Notes: generated from the sequence alone by a model not told the origin. A DNA stretch of 64,000 nt from Triplophysa rosa (GCF_024868665.1 NC_079914.1:1891604-1955603); one strand, 5' to 3'; positions 53,538-64,000 are shown, counted from the first letter of the stretch. A program made the numbers and translations.

Positions 53538-54055
53538 CTGTTCATGTAGAACTTAAGCTAAATTGTGGACTATTCCCTCAGAATTGTCTTTGTTCTTGAA
53601 ATGCAGACACATAATCAGAGTTCGCCAACTCTTGATAACGTGGTCTCTCAGCGTACTGATCTCGAGGTTGTAAATTGAGTGACGCCCCTCTTATCCGGTC
53701 TGCAGGTTTTTGACGCCACGGAGTGTCCTCTGTACGATGAGACCTGAATCTTTCTGCAACCTGCTTGAAGGCTGCCGACATCAATCTGTAAACACAAGAA
53801 GAAAAGAGAAAGGAGACAGAGGAGTTCCACATTCAAGGAAACAAACAATGTCATCAACCGGTGTTGAAGCGTTGACCTTACTTTAACTATTTTGACTCCC
53901 CTGTAAAAGTCAAGCAGAGACCGTATGACTAAGCTGTAGTTTGGTGTAAGCTAATTGCCCATAGCCCTCCCCCTATGTTCATCGTGAGGGTGACCCCCAA
54001 GTCACTAATAGACAAGGTTCTTCTCACGACTCCATCCTACAGCGGTTCGCAGGAC

Positions 54056-55208
54056 TCATTTCGACTTTTTGGGAGTATGAGCTAAAGCTAATTTACAGTG
54101 ATTAATGTGTGTCCATCTAGTCTTGCCTAATAATTTCACTGCAGAAGGTGTAACTACTAAGACTACAAAAGGACCATCCCATCTTGGTTCTAATCCTGAA
54201 TGTTGCAGCATCTTGACAAAGACCATTTGCCCTGGCACAACACTATGTCCCCCCTCTTGGGGCATTTTCCAAGCTTCCTGAACCTGTTTTTGAGCCTTTT
54301 GTATAGCCTCGGTCAAAGTCATGCAGTACATTAAAAGTGAATCTGACATCAAATGCACATCAGCCTCAGCAAGATCTGGAGTTCCTGGTAACGACATTGG
54401 TCAGCCTGTGATAACCTCAAAAGGACTCAGTCCAGTCTCTTTGTTAGCTGATGAATGGATACTGCACAGAACTAACGGAAGAGCATCTACCCATGTCAGC
54501 CCTGTTGTTCCATATTTTGCCAGTCGTGCCAGTCCGATTAACTCTTTCAATCACACCTGATGATTGTGGGTGCCCTGGACAATGGAAATGCCATTGCATT
54601 CTCAGGAGTCTGCAAACTTCCTGACACACCTGGCCAGTGAACGTCGTGCCACAATCAGAATCAATGCTGGTTGGAATTCCCCATCTGGGAATCACATCTC
54701 GAACCAAGACTTTAGCAGTAAAAGGAGCAGCGCCTTTCTTAGTGGGGAAAGCTTCTACCCATCTACAAAACTTGTCTACTATCACCAAAACATCTTGATA
54801 ACCCTTACATTTAGGAAGAGTGATAAAATCGCATTGCAATTCACGAAACGGGCCAGAGGGTGCAGGTGTTCGATTTGAAACTGATGGAATCGGGGGTGCC
54901 GAATTGTGTTTATGACATGTCATGCATCCGTTAGTTACAGCTTCTGCATGTCTCTTAAATCCCCTTGTCCACCATACTGTGTTAAAGCGTGAACACAATT
55001 GAGAAACCCCTATGTGTCCTACACTGTGTATCTGTGTGGCAAGATAAGGAAGCAAGGCTTTTGGAGCTACCGTTCTGTTTTGATATCTCCAAATGTTGTC
55101 ATCTGACAATTTACAACCATTTTCCATCCACTCCCATTTTTCTTCTCGGGAGCACTGATTTTGCATCTCTGCTATGTCTTTGAGCTGTGTGTGATGTTCA
55201 ATGACCTG
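54056..55208 (-). pseudogene. Retroviral integrase
   Basis: The HHCC zinc finger is visible (HSVGHIG, then CMTCHKHN). The core has the first D in ELQCDFITL, the second in IDSDCGTTFTG and the E in SSGVIERVN. A frameshift follows near 54460, and the C-terminal part (54397-54056) has PRWDGPFVVLVVTPSAVKLL, as in gamma-type integrases. Its N-terminal side is cut by the solo LTR at 55209; the reading frame lines up on both sides of it. Confidence 0.85.
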
Positions 55209-55607
55209 TGTAATATAGCTCAATAAAACGGAAGGAAGGAGGCGGGAACCGGCGAACAATCAAACATTTTAATTCAAAATAAATAAACAATAAACACCAA
55301 TAAAACAGGCCGGCAGCCCCTCACGGACGACTGCCGGCCACACAAACATAAACACAAGAGTAACAAGCCGGCAGCCCCTCGCGGACGACTGCCGGCAACA
55401 CGAACATAAACAAACTTAAACAAAACTTAACTAATGTCCGGGCCCGGCCCTCTCTCGCCGTATTCTCCTGCCGTTCGTCCTTTTATGCTTCCTCTCTCCT
55501 CCGTGAGAGATACGATGCCGGAATGACGCCCAGCTGACACTCATTATCAATCGTGTCCCGGCCTCGCTTCTTCCTCCCACGGCTCTCATCACGCCTCCCT
55601 CGTCACA
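55209..55607 (-). repeat. Solo LTR inserted in retroviral pol, family X copy 2
   Basis: On the minus strand: starts TGTGACGAGGGAGG, ends GAGCTATATTACA. ACCTG lies on both sides (55204-55208 and 55608-55612). CATAAAAGG is a TATA-like box. It contains two hairpin units, GCCGGCAG...CTGCCGGC (55309-55338 and 55367-55396). Longer than copy 1 (399 against 300 bp), partly due to this duplication. Confidence 0.93.
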
Positions 55608-56956
55608 ACCTGCAGTTGACATGCTTGAGCAGTAGGAATGTCTGTCGTTCTTGCGGCGGCAACCTTGGCTGCCTGGTCAGCAAGAGAATTTCCCTTCATT
55701 TCAACAGAATCGCTCTTCGTATGAGCTTTCACCTTCAATACCGCAACCTTTTGCGGAAGCTGCAGAGCCTTTAAAAGATTTTCCACCACTCTACCATTCT
55801 TTATAGGCGTACCTGCAGAGGTGAGGAAACCTCTTTGCTGCCAACCTGCTCCGAAATCATGAACCACACCAAACACGTAGCGGGAATCACAGTAAATATT
55901 TACTGTTTTGTCAGTTGCCAATTCACATGCTTTTGTAAGGCCAATCAATTCAGCTTGCTGAGATGAGGTTCCTGGTGACGGGCCCCAGAAGCTAAAATTT
56001 CTGAATCAGTGGTCACTGCCCAACCTGCCTTGCATTCCCCATTTTCCACAAAAGATGACCCATCAGTGTACAAAATCAAATTAGGATTTTCAATTATTAC
56101 ATTGTCTAAGTGTTCGCCTACGCTTACATTTTGTACAATCTCTGCACAGTCATGGCCATCTGGAGTTGCTTCAGACGGTGAAAACAATGTAGCTGGGTTT
56201 GATGGTGTAGCTTTTTCAATAACAATGTTTGGTAACTGCTGTGGACCATTTGATCCATCTTGGAAGTGTCACACGTGAAGCTCTACCTAGAGAAAACAAA
56301 GCATGTACAGAATGTCGACATCGAATGGTTAATTTCTGATCAAGCACTACAGGAGTCACACAATGCAAAGCAAGAACTGCTCGCAAGCAAGGCCCCCACC
56401 CCAGTGCTACTGTGTCAAGTTGCTGAGAATAATACCCCATAGGTTTATTCTGATCTCCCCATTCCTGAGTTAACACAGAGGTCATGTAACCTTTCTGTTC
56501 ATGAACATGCAATGTGAATGATTTCCTGTGATCTGGTATTCCCAAAGTTGGAGCTACACACAGTGTCTGTTTCAAATTCTCAAAACATAATTGAGTATCA
56601 GGATGCCAGTCAACTAAATCCTGTGCTCTGGGATTCCCTTTCAACAAATTGTTTAAAGGTTGTGTTTTCTCTGAATAGTTTTCAATCCAAATACGACTGT
56701 AGTTACAGTGTCCCAGAAAAGATCTTAACTCTCTGATTGTTTTGGGACCTGGATGTCTTTTCACCGCCTCGCATCGGCTCTGTGTTATTTTCCTCTCACC
56801 CTGAGACAAACTTTGCCCTAGATAGATTACCTCACTCTGACATAGCTGAGCCTTTTTCAGATTCGCTCTGTGACCTTTGCTGTGCAAAAAATCAAGCAGC
56901 CGCCTGACATCTCTCTCATGTTCAGCTTTCTTTTTGCCTTTTTTTACACTGTTCAA
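55608..56956 (-). pseudogene. Retroviral RT C-terminus and RNase H
   Basis: The frame 56956-56216 begins at the RT thumb/connection (VIYLGQSLSQGERKI, IRELRSFLGHCNYSRIWI); the YxDD palm is gone. RNase H follows in two frames: LILYTDGSSF with the first D, IYCDSRYVFGVV with a catalytic D, and NSLADQAAKVAA near the end. A frame change lies near 55950. The solo LTR ends it at 55607. Confidence 0.83.
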
Positions 56957-56984
56957 GCTGATCTTCTAACTCCTTGCACCTGTC

Positions 56985-57438
56985 CTATAGAGTTTTTATT
57001 TCTACAGTCATAACTTCCTTATCTTTTTTACAGTTTTCATCCTGGGATTTTAAATCATCACCTCTATCTTGTAATCCCCTCAGTTTGCTTTCCATAACAT
57101 CTTTCTCCCTGTTATGGTTATCTTTGTCTATTTTCATTTCCCATTTCCTGCATTTAGACAAAGTAACAAGAGTCCAAGGAACCTGCCTTGAATCTTTTTT
57201 TCTCATTCTCTCAATTTTTTTCCGTACTGTCCAAATATCATTAGGCTCCCAAATTCCACCTTTATGAGCTTTGATCTTAAACTTTTCAACTATTTCTGCC
57301 TTCTGTTTGTTTAGTGTGAAAACATTCGGATAATTTATCTGACAATTCCCCAGCTATTTCGTGTAGTTTAATATCTGCATCACCCTTAGTTTCAGACATC
57401 TTATCGTTAGTCTTTTTTCCTGACATTGCCATACCCAT
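56985..57438 (-). pseudogene. Retroviral gag N-terminus (matrix), fused by deletion to pol
   Basis: ATG at 57438 opens MGMAMSGKKTNDK; the glycine after M is what an N-myristoylation signal needs. After a frameshift the text GGIWEPNDIWTVRKKIERM and VPWTLVTLSKC resembles retroviral matrix, followed by a charged coiled-coil-like stretch (EKDVMESKLRGLQDRGDD). Right after this, near 56955, the sequence is already reverse transcriptase, so capsid, nucleocapsid, protease and half of RT are deleted. Confidence 0.6.
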
Positions 57439-57656
57439 AATGAACAATTAGAATCAATCCCCTAACACACACAGTGTTAAAACCACGGTACCGCTTTACT
57501 TTTGATTCTTTAGATTCTTTAGATGGAGATGACAAACAACCAACTGACACTGCTGTTGGCATGCCCCAATTGCAGCAGCACGATGACAAGAAGACCTGCA
57601 GGGTTTCCCTTCGTATCTCACGTCCGTCACAAGTCCGGTTGTTCAGCTGTCATTCC

Positions 57657-57674
57657 ATCCTGCCGACTACGCCA
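57657..57674 (-). promoter_or_regulatory. Primer-binding site for tRNA-Ser
   Basis: On the minus strand TGGCGTAGTCGGCAGGAT, starting two bases after the LTR end. It is complementary over all 18 bases to the 3' end (…ATCCTGCCGACTACG plus CCA) of the vertebrate tRNA-Ser of the AGA type. This fixes the primer and, with it, the LTR boundary and strand. Confidence 0.88.
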
Positions 57675-57676
57675 TA

Positions 57677-57711
57677 TGATAGATCCAACTATGAGATATG
57701 GCTTGTAGATC
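57677..57711 (-). repeat. Remnant of the retroviral 5' LTR
   Basis: The last 35 bases of the LTR (TGATAGATCCAACTATGAGA on the + strand), one mismatch from the 3' LTR over this span. Everything further upstream in the LTR is replaced by the family X LTR fragment. Confidence 0.85.
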
Positions 57712-58020
57712 GTCATTCCGGCCTCGTATCTCTCATGGAGGAGCGGAAGCATAAAAGGACGAACGGCAGGAGAAAACGGCGAGAGAGGACCGGGCCCGGA
57801 CATTAGTTAAGTTTTGTTTAAGTTTGTTTATGTTCGTGTTGCTGGCAGTCATCCGCGAGGGGCTGCCGGCTTGTTACTTTTGTGTTTATGTTTGTGTGGC
57901 CGGCAGTCGTCCGTGAGGGGCTGTTTTATTGGTGTTTATTGTTTATTTATTTTGAATTAAAATGTTTGATTGTTCGCCGTGTCCCACCTCCTTCCTTCCG
58001 TTTTATTGAGCTATATTACA
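57712..58020 (+). repeat. 5'-truncated LTR, family X copy 3
   Basis: Matches copy 2 from GTCATTCCGGC to TTGAGCTATATTACA, lacking the first 85 or so bases. One hairpin unit is GCTGGCAG...CTGCCGGC (weakened by a mismatch); the second has lost its right arm (GCCGGCAG then GGGGCTGTTTT). It stands between the retroviral LTR remnant and the tail of another LTR. Confidence 0.85.
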
Positions 58021-58048
58021 ATAACGTTAGCTAAAACCGCTACATAAT

Positions 58049-58066
58049 TGGTGGAGGGAATGCGGG
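58049..58066 (+). promoter_or_regulatory. Primer-binding-site-like sequence of the large LTR element
   Basis: TGGTGGAGGGAATGCGGG starts four bases after the LTR end. The first eight or nine bases complement the acceptor end of tRNA-Ala; the remainder only partly fits. The primer is therefore uncertain. Confidence 0.5.
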
Positions 58067-58261
58067 TGCAGTTTTAAACCTTGTTTTGTGAGCGGAACTC
58101 AGTGACTATTCATGTGTGTTTCTATGGTTGTTTATTGAAACCGAATACTCTCTTAAATGGCACTTTATGTATGAATGAAGGTGAGGACCCACCCACCTAT
58201 CCTTGGCAGACTTTTGAGCTTCTCGCAGAGAAAACCTCAGCCTCTGTCAAAGATTTAGTGA

Positions 58262-58605
58262 CAATATAAAGACGAAGAAATCTCTTTATAGTGAACTATA
58301 CTATTTATTTTACCGCCCTAAATTGAGCGAAGAAATCCTCTTCTAGCACGAAGAAGGTAGAGCGAGACTCGCTCCCTTAAGTTACTGCACCGAAACAAGC
58401 CTCTGTGACCTATTTAGGAAAAGCCCAAGGTACTGTTAATGATGGTTAAGTTAACTGCAATTTAATGTGACCCTATAAAACGAAGAAATCTTTTATAGAG
58501 AGTCCCGATATCGTTTGACCGCCCTAATCTGAGCGAAGAAATCCTCTTGTTAGCGTGAAGGAAATAGTGGAGCGAATTTCCTCCCTAGTTCGTGTACGGC
58601 CGAAT
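58262..58605 (+). repeat. Duplicated structured block in the 5' leader, unit about 207 bp
   Basis: CGAAGAAATC occurs four times (58273, 58328, 58481, 58534). The order 'CGAAGAAATC, TTTATAG, CCGCCCTAA, GAGCGAAGAAATCCTCTT, short hairpin, CTCCCT' is present twice, 206-208 bases apart. In the first unit AGAGCGAG-ACTCGCTC can form a stem; in the second, GGAGCGAATTTCCTCC partly does. Its place just after the primer site suggests an RNA leader signal. Confidence 0.75.
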
Positions 58606-58739
58606 TATGTGTAATTTAGATTTTGAAGCATTGCGTGTTCCAATGTTTTCATCTAAGACACACCGCTTCCCGAAGTTTAACCATTAGACTAGCTACCTAA
58701 TGCGTGCTTTCTCGTTTTCTCTGAGTAGACGAGGCAAAA

Positions 58740-61700
58740 GGATACTGTTTTACTGTATATGTACTGTACTGTATATTGTATAGTTAAACAGTAGATGACG
58801 ACCGATTAAAGGGGAGTGTGATAAAAACTTTATCTTTGTCTACTTTGTTTGAACATATTAATTATGATTATATACAAACTATAATGATAATTTATGTTAT
58901 TCCATTATTGTTTTGATGATTTAATTTTTATTTTATTTTAATTACTTCTCAGGGTTTCTTACATTTTCTCCCTTGCAGTTAGAATTGTATTTGATGATAC
59001 TTAAATTTTAATTAAATCAATTTAGTTGAATTTGAGCTTTGATCAAAACAATCAGATTGCACTCTTTAAAGTGTTTAAGATTAACTCTCAATCACCTAAT
59101 TTTTGTATTTCAGTTATTCATTTAATGATTTAACTGACTTTACTTTACTGTGACTGCATAGCGCCCCCTACCTACGGGCCATGTCATAGACCTTAGTGTG
59201 GAGACAGTTCACCGGCAAACAAGGAAACCCTCCTTCTCTATCCTAATCTCTCTTCACTTATGTGCTTTGTTTTTCTTCTTCCTATCAGAGACTGAACCTG
59301 TCTGAACATTAGTAAAATTCTTGGTAATTATGTTGATGAACCGAATAGCCTAAGTCACAGAATGACCTAGGTAACACTCTTCAGCAACATTATTCATAGT
59401 TTTTCCTGTGTTCACCCACACCACTTATCCTCCCCCGCCTTCACGGCTAGGATAATGAGCGTTTAGTTTGCGTCACTAACTGACCAACTCAGTTAAGCAT
59501 TCAACACATCGCCCACATGTTTAGCTGAGCAGATCTGTACGAACTTGCATCTTGCTCTTTGTGCCTTTCTCTCTTCCCCTGTTGTCTCAATATGCCCAGA
59601 CCATCCAGTCCTGTCACCTGCCAGACCAGCTAGAGACCAGGCTAAGCACTGCAATGGACTCCTGCCTGGGACCAACATCTGCACACGGCAACTGCGCTGA
59701 GAGCAGTTGGTCGGACGACCTAAACTGGCGAAGGGACCACGATCTAAACCAGAGCTACAACTACAGAGAGACAACAAACTCATCTGAAGTGCACAGCCAG
59801 GATCATCAGTGACCACGACCAGATCGTCCTACTAGTGCCAGGAGCACGTGCAGCCTAGACCAGCTGGACCTGCAAATGACAGGGGATGAAGAGGACCAGG
59901 AGCTACAGGAGAAGATGAAAGCTACAAGAGTCCTTTGCAACACAGACTGAGCGAAGAGAGCAGTTGGAGCAGACGCCAGAGAGGAGCTGATAGGAAAACT
60001 CCAACATGCAGAAGCTCTCTTCATAATGGCCCCGGCAGACAGCAATACAATGCCACGGCCAAGGCCTATAAAGGCCATCTGCGAGCAGTCCACGCTGAAG
60101 TCCAAGCCAGGACTCAGCAATGGAACCAAAAGGAACTGAACTTAGCTTGCAGACTACAAGGTGAACAGACAGGAGAATGCAACAGAATCTCTCCTGTCCA
60201 GCCCCCCAGATAAAAGCCCAAAGCTGCGACAAGGGGGGGGGGGCGAAAGCCCACTGTTCACACCTTACTAGCCAGCAAACACAGAGGGGTGGGGCAGGAA
60301 CCATTCAAAAGAACCTGCAGACACACACCCTGCGTGTCCCCACAGACCCCAGCAAGCTGGCCAGAAACATGACAGCTGTCACCACTAGATGTTGTCACCC
60401 TGAACACTACAGGAGACCACAACAAACTCCTACCTGCAAAACATTGACTCTCAGGCAGGAACACTGCCCAGTGTGACCACACAAGACAGATCACCTGCTT
60501 AGGATCACCTCCAACCTAGTGGACCACAGCATCCTATGCCAGCAGTTAGAAACTGTCAAAGTGGATTACAGCAGCTACAACACCTCTGCTACAGCCAGCA
60601 TCCGAGCCTACATGAGAGGACGGAACAGGTCGAAAGGGAAGAAGACTTCAACGCAAAACTCTCCTGCCTCAGAAATCCGCATCACACTGTGAGTCATCAC
60701 CTAAGCACTACGGCCTTCTTCCGCCAAGATCACCTGATATCTGCGGAACTCAGCCCATAAGACCTACAGAGAACATAGCGCTGCCTCCATAAAGACTGTT
60801 TAAATCTTTCCTATCTCTGCACATCACAAAGAACTGACTCTGGAGGGTGCACCACAGCAGCAGATCTTCAGCAGAGACTCAGCAGATGGTACAGCCTGCC
60901 GGGAACAGCCAAGCACCAGACAGGATGCCCTGAGACAACATGGAGCTGACCACTTTCGTCGGACACGAAAGACGGCGCCCCGTGGAAACCCAGCTGGCAA
61001 CCTAGGAGCCATTGACCTGTTCCGGCCCAACAGTCATCAAGGAATTCATCTCAACACCATGGACGACACCTGTCAAGAGAGCAAAACCGTGCAAATACGT
61101 CTGAGCCAGTAGAGATCCTGAGAACATCAAAGGAGCTGATTCCACAAGAAACCTCAACCGGAGGATGTAAAAATCCAAATCAGACTCTTTTCAACCACGA
61201 GTGGCATGAGAAACGAATAACCCTCATGAATGCCCCCCTACTGAGAGAACGTCCAGATCTCTGCAACCTGTCGACCACAGAGACGGTCATCCTAACACAA
61301 GATGAGCATGGCACCCAGACCGCATCTCAGCAGATGGCTGACTACCCAGAACAAGCCGAGATACACACACGTGGCCATCAACTGAGGTATGACTGAAGTA
61401 TGACAAGAAGTTCCCACACACCTGACCAGAAGCTCCACAAGCATGTACACCCCATGTACATATCACGGATGGACACACGCCCACTCTTCACCAGCAAAGA
61501 CCTGCTGAATTGTTTTGAGCCTCTAAGAGACTTTAACCATTACAAAAGAATTGGGCTCAAGTACGGGAACTTCCGCTTTCCAGCCAGCCAACTCGTCTGA
61601 AATGCATTGCCAGGTCACAAAAGTTAGGCATGCCATCTCAGCCGGTCGCAAGAACTCTCAAGGTTGAACCAGCCGACGACCCAAACGTTTCCTGCCCTTA

Positions 61701-63310
61701 CCTGCCATGCCAAAGGCACATCAACAAGTGACATGATGATAGCAGGCACCATACAGGAACTAGGGGCAGATATCTCAGACATCAGCTTTGCACTGTTCAC
61801 ACGCTCTCCACGACAACACCAGCATCAGACATTTTCTCGTCTGTCAAGTGCGTGCAGTTTCCATTGGACTCATGCCTGTCAACCATGGCCATGGCCCAGG
61901 ACATCCATGCTTTGAACTTGAAATGGAATGACCAATGCTGAACCTGCTACTTACTGGTTCTCACAAACCTCACAGCCCCATGGGGGGCCCTGTCAAGTGC
62001 GAGAACTTTCTACTAGAGTAGAACAGCCCAGAGCTTTGCACTCTGGTCAATAAATTAGACTGTAGCACCTGCATTCACCAAAAGGGGTCATTGTTCAGCT
62101 CAACACACAGTGGGACCAAGCCTTCAACCACACATATTCAATGGAATACGTGGAGCATGGCTCACTCTGGAAGCCCCACCCCCTTTTTACTGAATACGTC
62201 ATCTTTTGCATCATGCATACTGTACAAGTGAGTACATTTACCAAAGATTTTGAACAACGTCTTTATGAAGAGAATGACAGCAGGTTACCACTCCAAGGAG
62301 ATGGACCACGCCTTGCACCCGCCATCAACGGCCAGTGCTAGAGCTGCTCTTCACAAAAGACAATAATGCAGAACTAATGTCAACTATGTGGCCCCACTCA
62401 CAGAACCACGTGACATTACATCCCAAGCTAGCTGCATCCTGGGCTACACAGAACACCACCTACAAGGTTCGTGAACTGTTAAAAGAACTGCCCACTCATG
62501 TAAATGAGTGCTCAAGATGGTGCCATGTACACACCAAATGGCACCTGCGCTTCACCTCATGCCTGATCTACCCTTGCTGAATGGAGTTCCATCTGAAAGC
62601 TGGACTTGCCAAACACTGCCTTAACACTGGTCTACACTGACAACGTGACCAGAACGAAAGGGGGGTAGCCGAGCACCAGCAGAAAACGGCTCTTACCACC
62701 GCCCGAGGTCAGACGGCACCACCACAACTCCAACTCCAAGAGACTCCGAACTTGTCACGCCCTACTCCACTCACCAGTACTTCAATGAAAAACACAGGAG
62801 CGTGACACCTGCTTTTGCCCAGCAATCACTGCAGATACTGTGAAGGCCAGAGAGCATGCTGCACCCGGCAAGCTTCACAAGAGGAACGTGATGTGAGTGA
62901 CAAGATTGTGTATCATAACTTTGCCCAGCTACGGGAGACGTGGGGGAGGTTAGCTAGACAACGCCACTCCCCATGACACAGCAATACAGGCATTTGCATG
63001 GAAGCCAATCATGCCATCCCACCTGCTGTTTCATCCAGGACTGCTGCTGTGCATCTCCGTGGAGACAGGAAACACCCGAACCAACCTGTTGCAAGAACCA
63101 GCAAACAGGTGCAGGGCTGCTCTCCCTTGATGTCCAAGCAGGATGGAAGAGATGAAAAGGTACCCAAGTTGAGACAATGGCCGACCACTTGGGGACATTC
63201 TCTGCCTGTATGTCGAGATGCTGGGGACCAATAGGAACCGCCAGTCATCCCGCCATCATGATCCAACTATCCATCGTCAGCTGAACTTTACACTCGAACT
63301 TCAGCTCCCG
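58740..63310 (+). other. Internal region of the large LTR element, non-coding as it stands
   Basis: 58740-59160 is very AT-rich. From about 59560 to 63300 the + strand turns rich in C and A with few T, an abrupt change in base use. An 11-base G run is at 60233-60243. No retroviral motif is recognisable in any frame by eye. The skew resembles retroviral internal regions that have lost their reading frames. Confidence 0.5.
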
Positions 63311-63323
63311 AAAAGGGGGAATA

Positions 63324-64000
63324 TGTAGAGAATTTAGCATAAGCCAAATGGTCGGAGTCATTGAAAGAAGAGCCATCAACCCCCACTCCCTTTTGTCCTG
63401 GTTTCTTTTGCTATCATCATCAAAAGACCATAGCAAAAACCTGGCTCCAGGGGTCTGGTTTTAGAGTTTTGATAACGTTTTGTCTCTCTGTTGGATATTT
63501 ACGACCCCTATGCTTCAAGGCATTGGTGAGAAGTCTCTGTCTCATCTCTAACTTAACATCTGAGGCTAACAATAGAAATGTCCCTGACAATAGGAACTTA
63601 TGTGATTAAACTGATCTTTTCTATACATATATCTAACTATCTAGGTTGTGTGTTGGTGCTCGTGCCATTTTAAATAATCTGTCACTGTTAGATATACAAT
63701 TTTAATTCAGGCTTTGTTTATATGCGTTCCATCTGAATGAATCATGACTTGTTGCAATTCAAACCTGTCCATTTTTGATATATAAATGTTTGTCTTTACA
63801 ATTCCTCCTTGTACAGTATATATACATTGTGTGACCATAGAACACTTTCTTTTCATTAAGTTATAATTGGGAATGATATTTTGTAAAGTTGCCAGGAGGT
63901 CATAAAGATGCAAATTAGCTGTTGAGTGGACAAAGAACCTCTTCCCTGCTCAACTCTGATTGGTCGATTCAAACTCAGGTGGGCCTGCCCTCTCGTGAGT
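63324..64000 (+). repeat. 3' LTR of the large element, incomplete at the window edge
   Basis: Starts TGTAGAGAATTTAGC after the purine tract. At least 677 bp long. A TATATATAC string is near 63820, and an ATGCAAAT octamer at 63908-63915, both frequent in LTR promoters. The end (...CTACA) is beyond the window. Confidence 0.6.
63908..63915 (+). promoter_or_regulatory. Octamer motif in the 3' LTR
   Basis: ATGCAAAT is the exact binding sequence of POU-domain factors. Seen in several retroviral LTRs. A single 8-base match can occur by chance. Confidence 0.35.

Larger units (their letters stand above)
52566..57711 (-). mobile_element. Endogenous retrovirus, tRNA-Ser primed, heavily deleted
   Basis: On the minus strand: remnant of the 5' LTR, primer-binding site, gag start, then directly the end of reverse transcriptase, RNase H, integrase, an env tail, polypurine tract and full 3' LTR. 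The pol resembles gamma/epsilon-type (class I) retroviruses. Deletions remove most of gag, protease, the catalytic half of RT, surface env and most of the 5' LTR. Stops, frameshifts and an inserted solo LTR add to this. It cannot replicate. Confidence 0.87.
58021..64000 (+). mobile_element. Large LTR element without long reading frames, 3' LTR running off the window
   Basis: A 24-base LTR tail ending CGCTACA (58021-58044) precedes TGGTGGAGGGAATGCGGG, a primer-site-like sequence. A purine tract AAAAGGGGGAATA (63311-63323) precedes TGTAGAGAATTT at 63324, a new LTR start. TGTAG and CTACA are the matching LTR ends. Internal length about 5.3 kb. No frame exceeds about 110 codons and none shows gag, pol or env motifs, so it is either long decayed or a non-coding (LARD-like) element. 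Confidence 0.65.

Noticed and set aside
59493..63266. Many 60-107-codon frames in the large LTR element as retroviral genes
   Set aside because: No gag, protease, RT, integrase or env motif in any; they overlap on both strands as expected from base skew.

Overview
This is vertebrate nuclear DNA from a ray-finned fish, most likely a cyprinid. The evidence is an intron-split vertebrate gene read through GT/AG splice sites, CR1/L2 LINEs with the fish type of 3' tail, DIRS and Sushi-like Gypsy retrotransposons, Angel-like fold-back elements, and several hAT, Harbinger and TTAA-flanked DNA transposons. Nothing bacterial is present. The species call is inference; repeat masking would settle it.

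The host backbone is one gene on the + strand. Twelve consecutive exons (3593 to 30707) join in frame at consensus splice sites and encode the middle and later part of ARMC9, the LisH/armadillo-repeat protein of the ciliary base. The 5' exons with the LisH domain lie before the window. No convincing exon was found after 30707, so the next intron may run more than 33 kb, to the end of the window.

Most other sequence is transposable elements in the introns. 1-5 kb: a hAT element with exact target duplication, two Angel-like fold-backs, a tRNA-derived SINE. 5.5-10.5 kb: a MITE, a dead Sushi-like Gypsy element (-) and a Gypsy-type LTR (+). 10.8-18.3 kb: a nest of two MITEs, a Tc1-like fragment and a DIRS element (-). 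18.3-22.3 kb: hAT and fold-back elements between exons. 23.0-29.2 kb: a second DIRS element (+) that has lost its reverse transcriptase and carries an L2 LINE inside its recombinase gene. 31.1-32.3 kb: a TTAA-flanked DNA element. 33.1-38.4 kb: a Harbinger element split by an L2 with a long 987-codon ORF2.

The last third is one deeply nested block. An L2 on the + strand (from about 41.6 kb) is broken by a TTAA MITE, by a DNA element with a spliced DDE-like gene of a family I cannot name, by a solo LTR, a SINE and a hAT element, and is cut off at 52,566 by an endogenous retrovirus (-). The retrovirus has a primer-binding site for tRNA-Ser, lacks most of gag, protease, the polymerase active-site region and most of env, and has a solo LTR inserted in pol. 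From 58.0 kb to the end lies a large LTR element with no long reading frame; its leader holds a duplicated structured block.

Every mobile-element gene except the L2 ORF2 at 34.9-37.9 kb shows stops, frameshifts or deletions. Exact target duplications give the order of several insertions directly.
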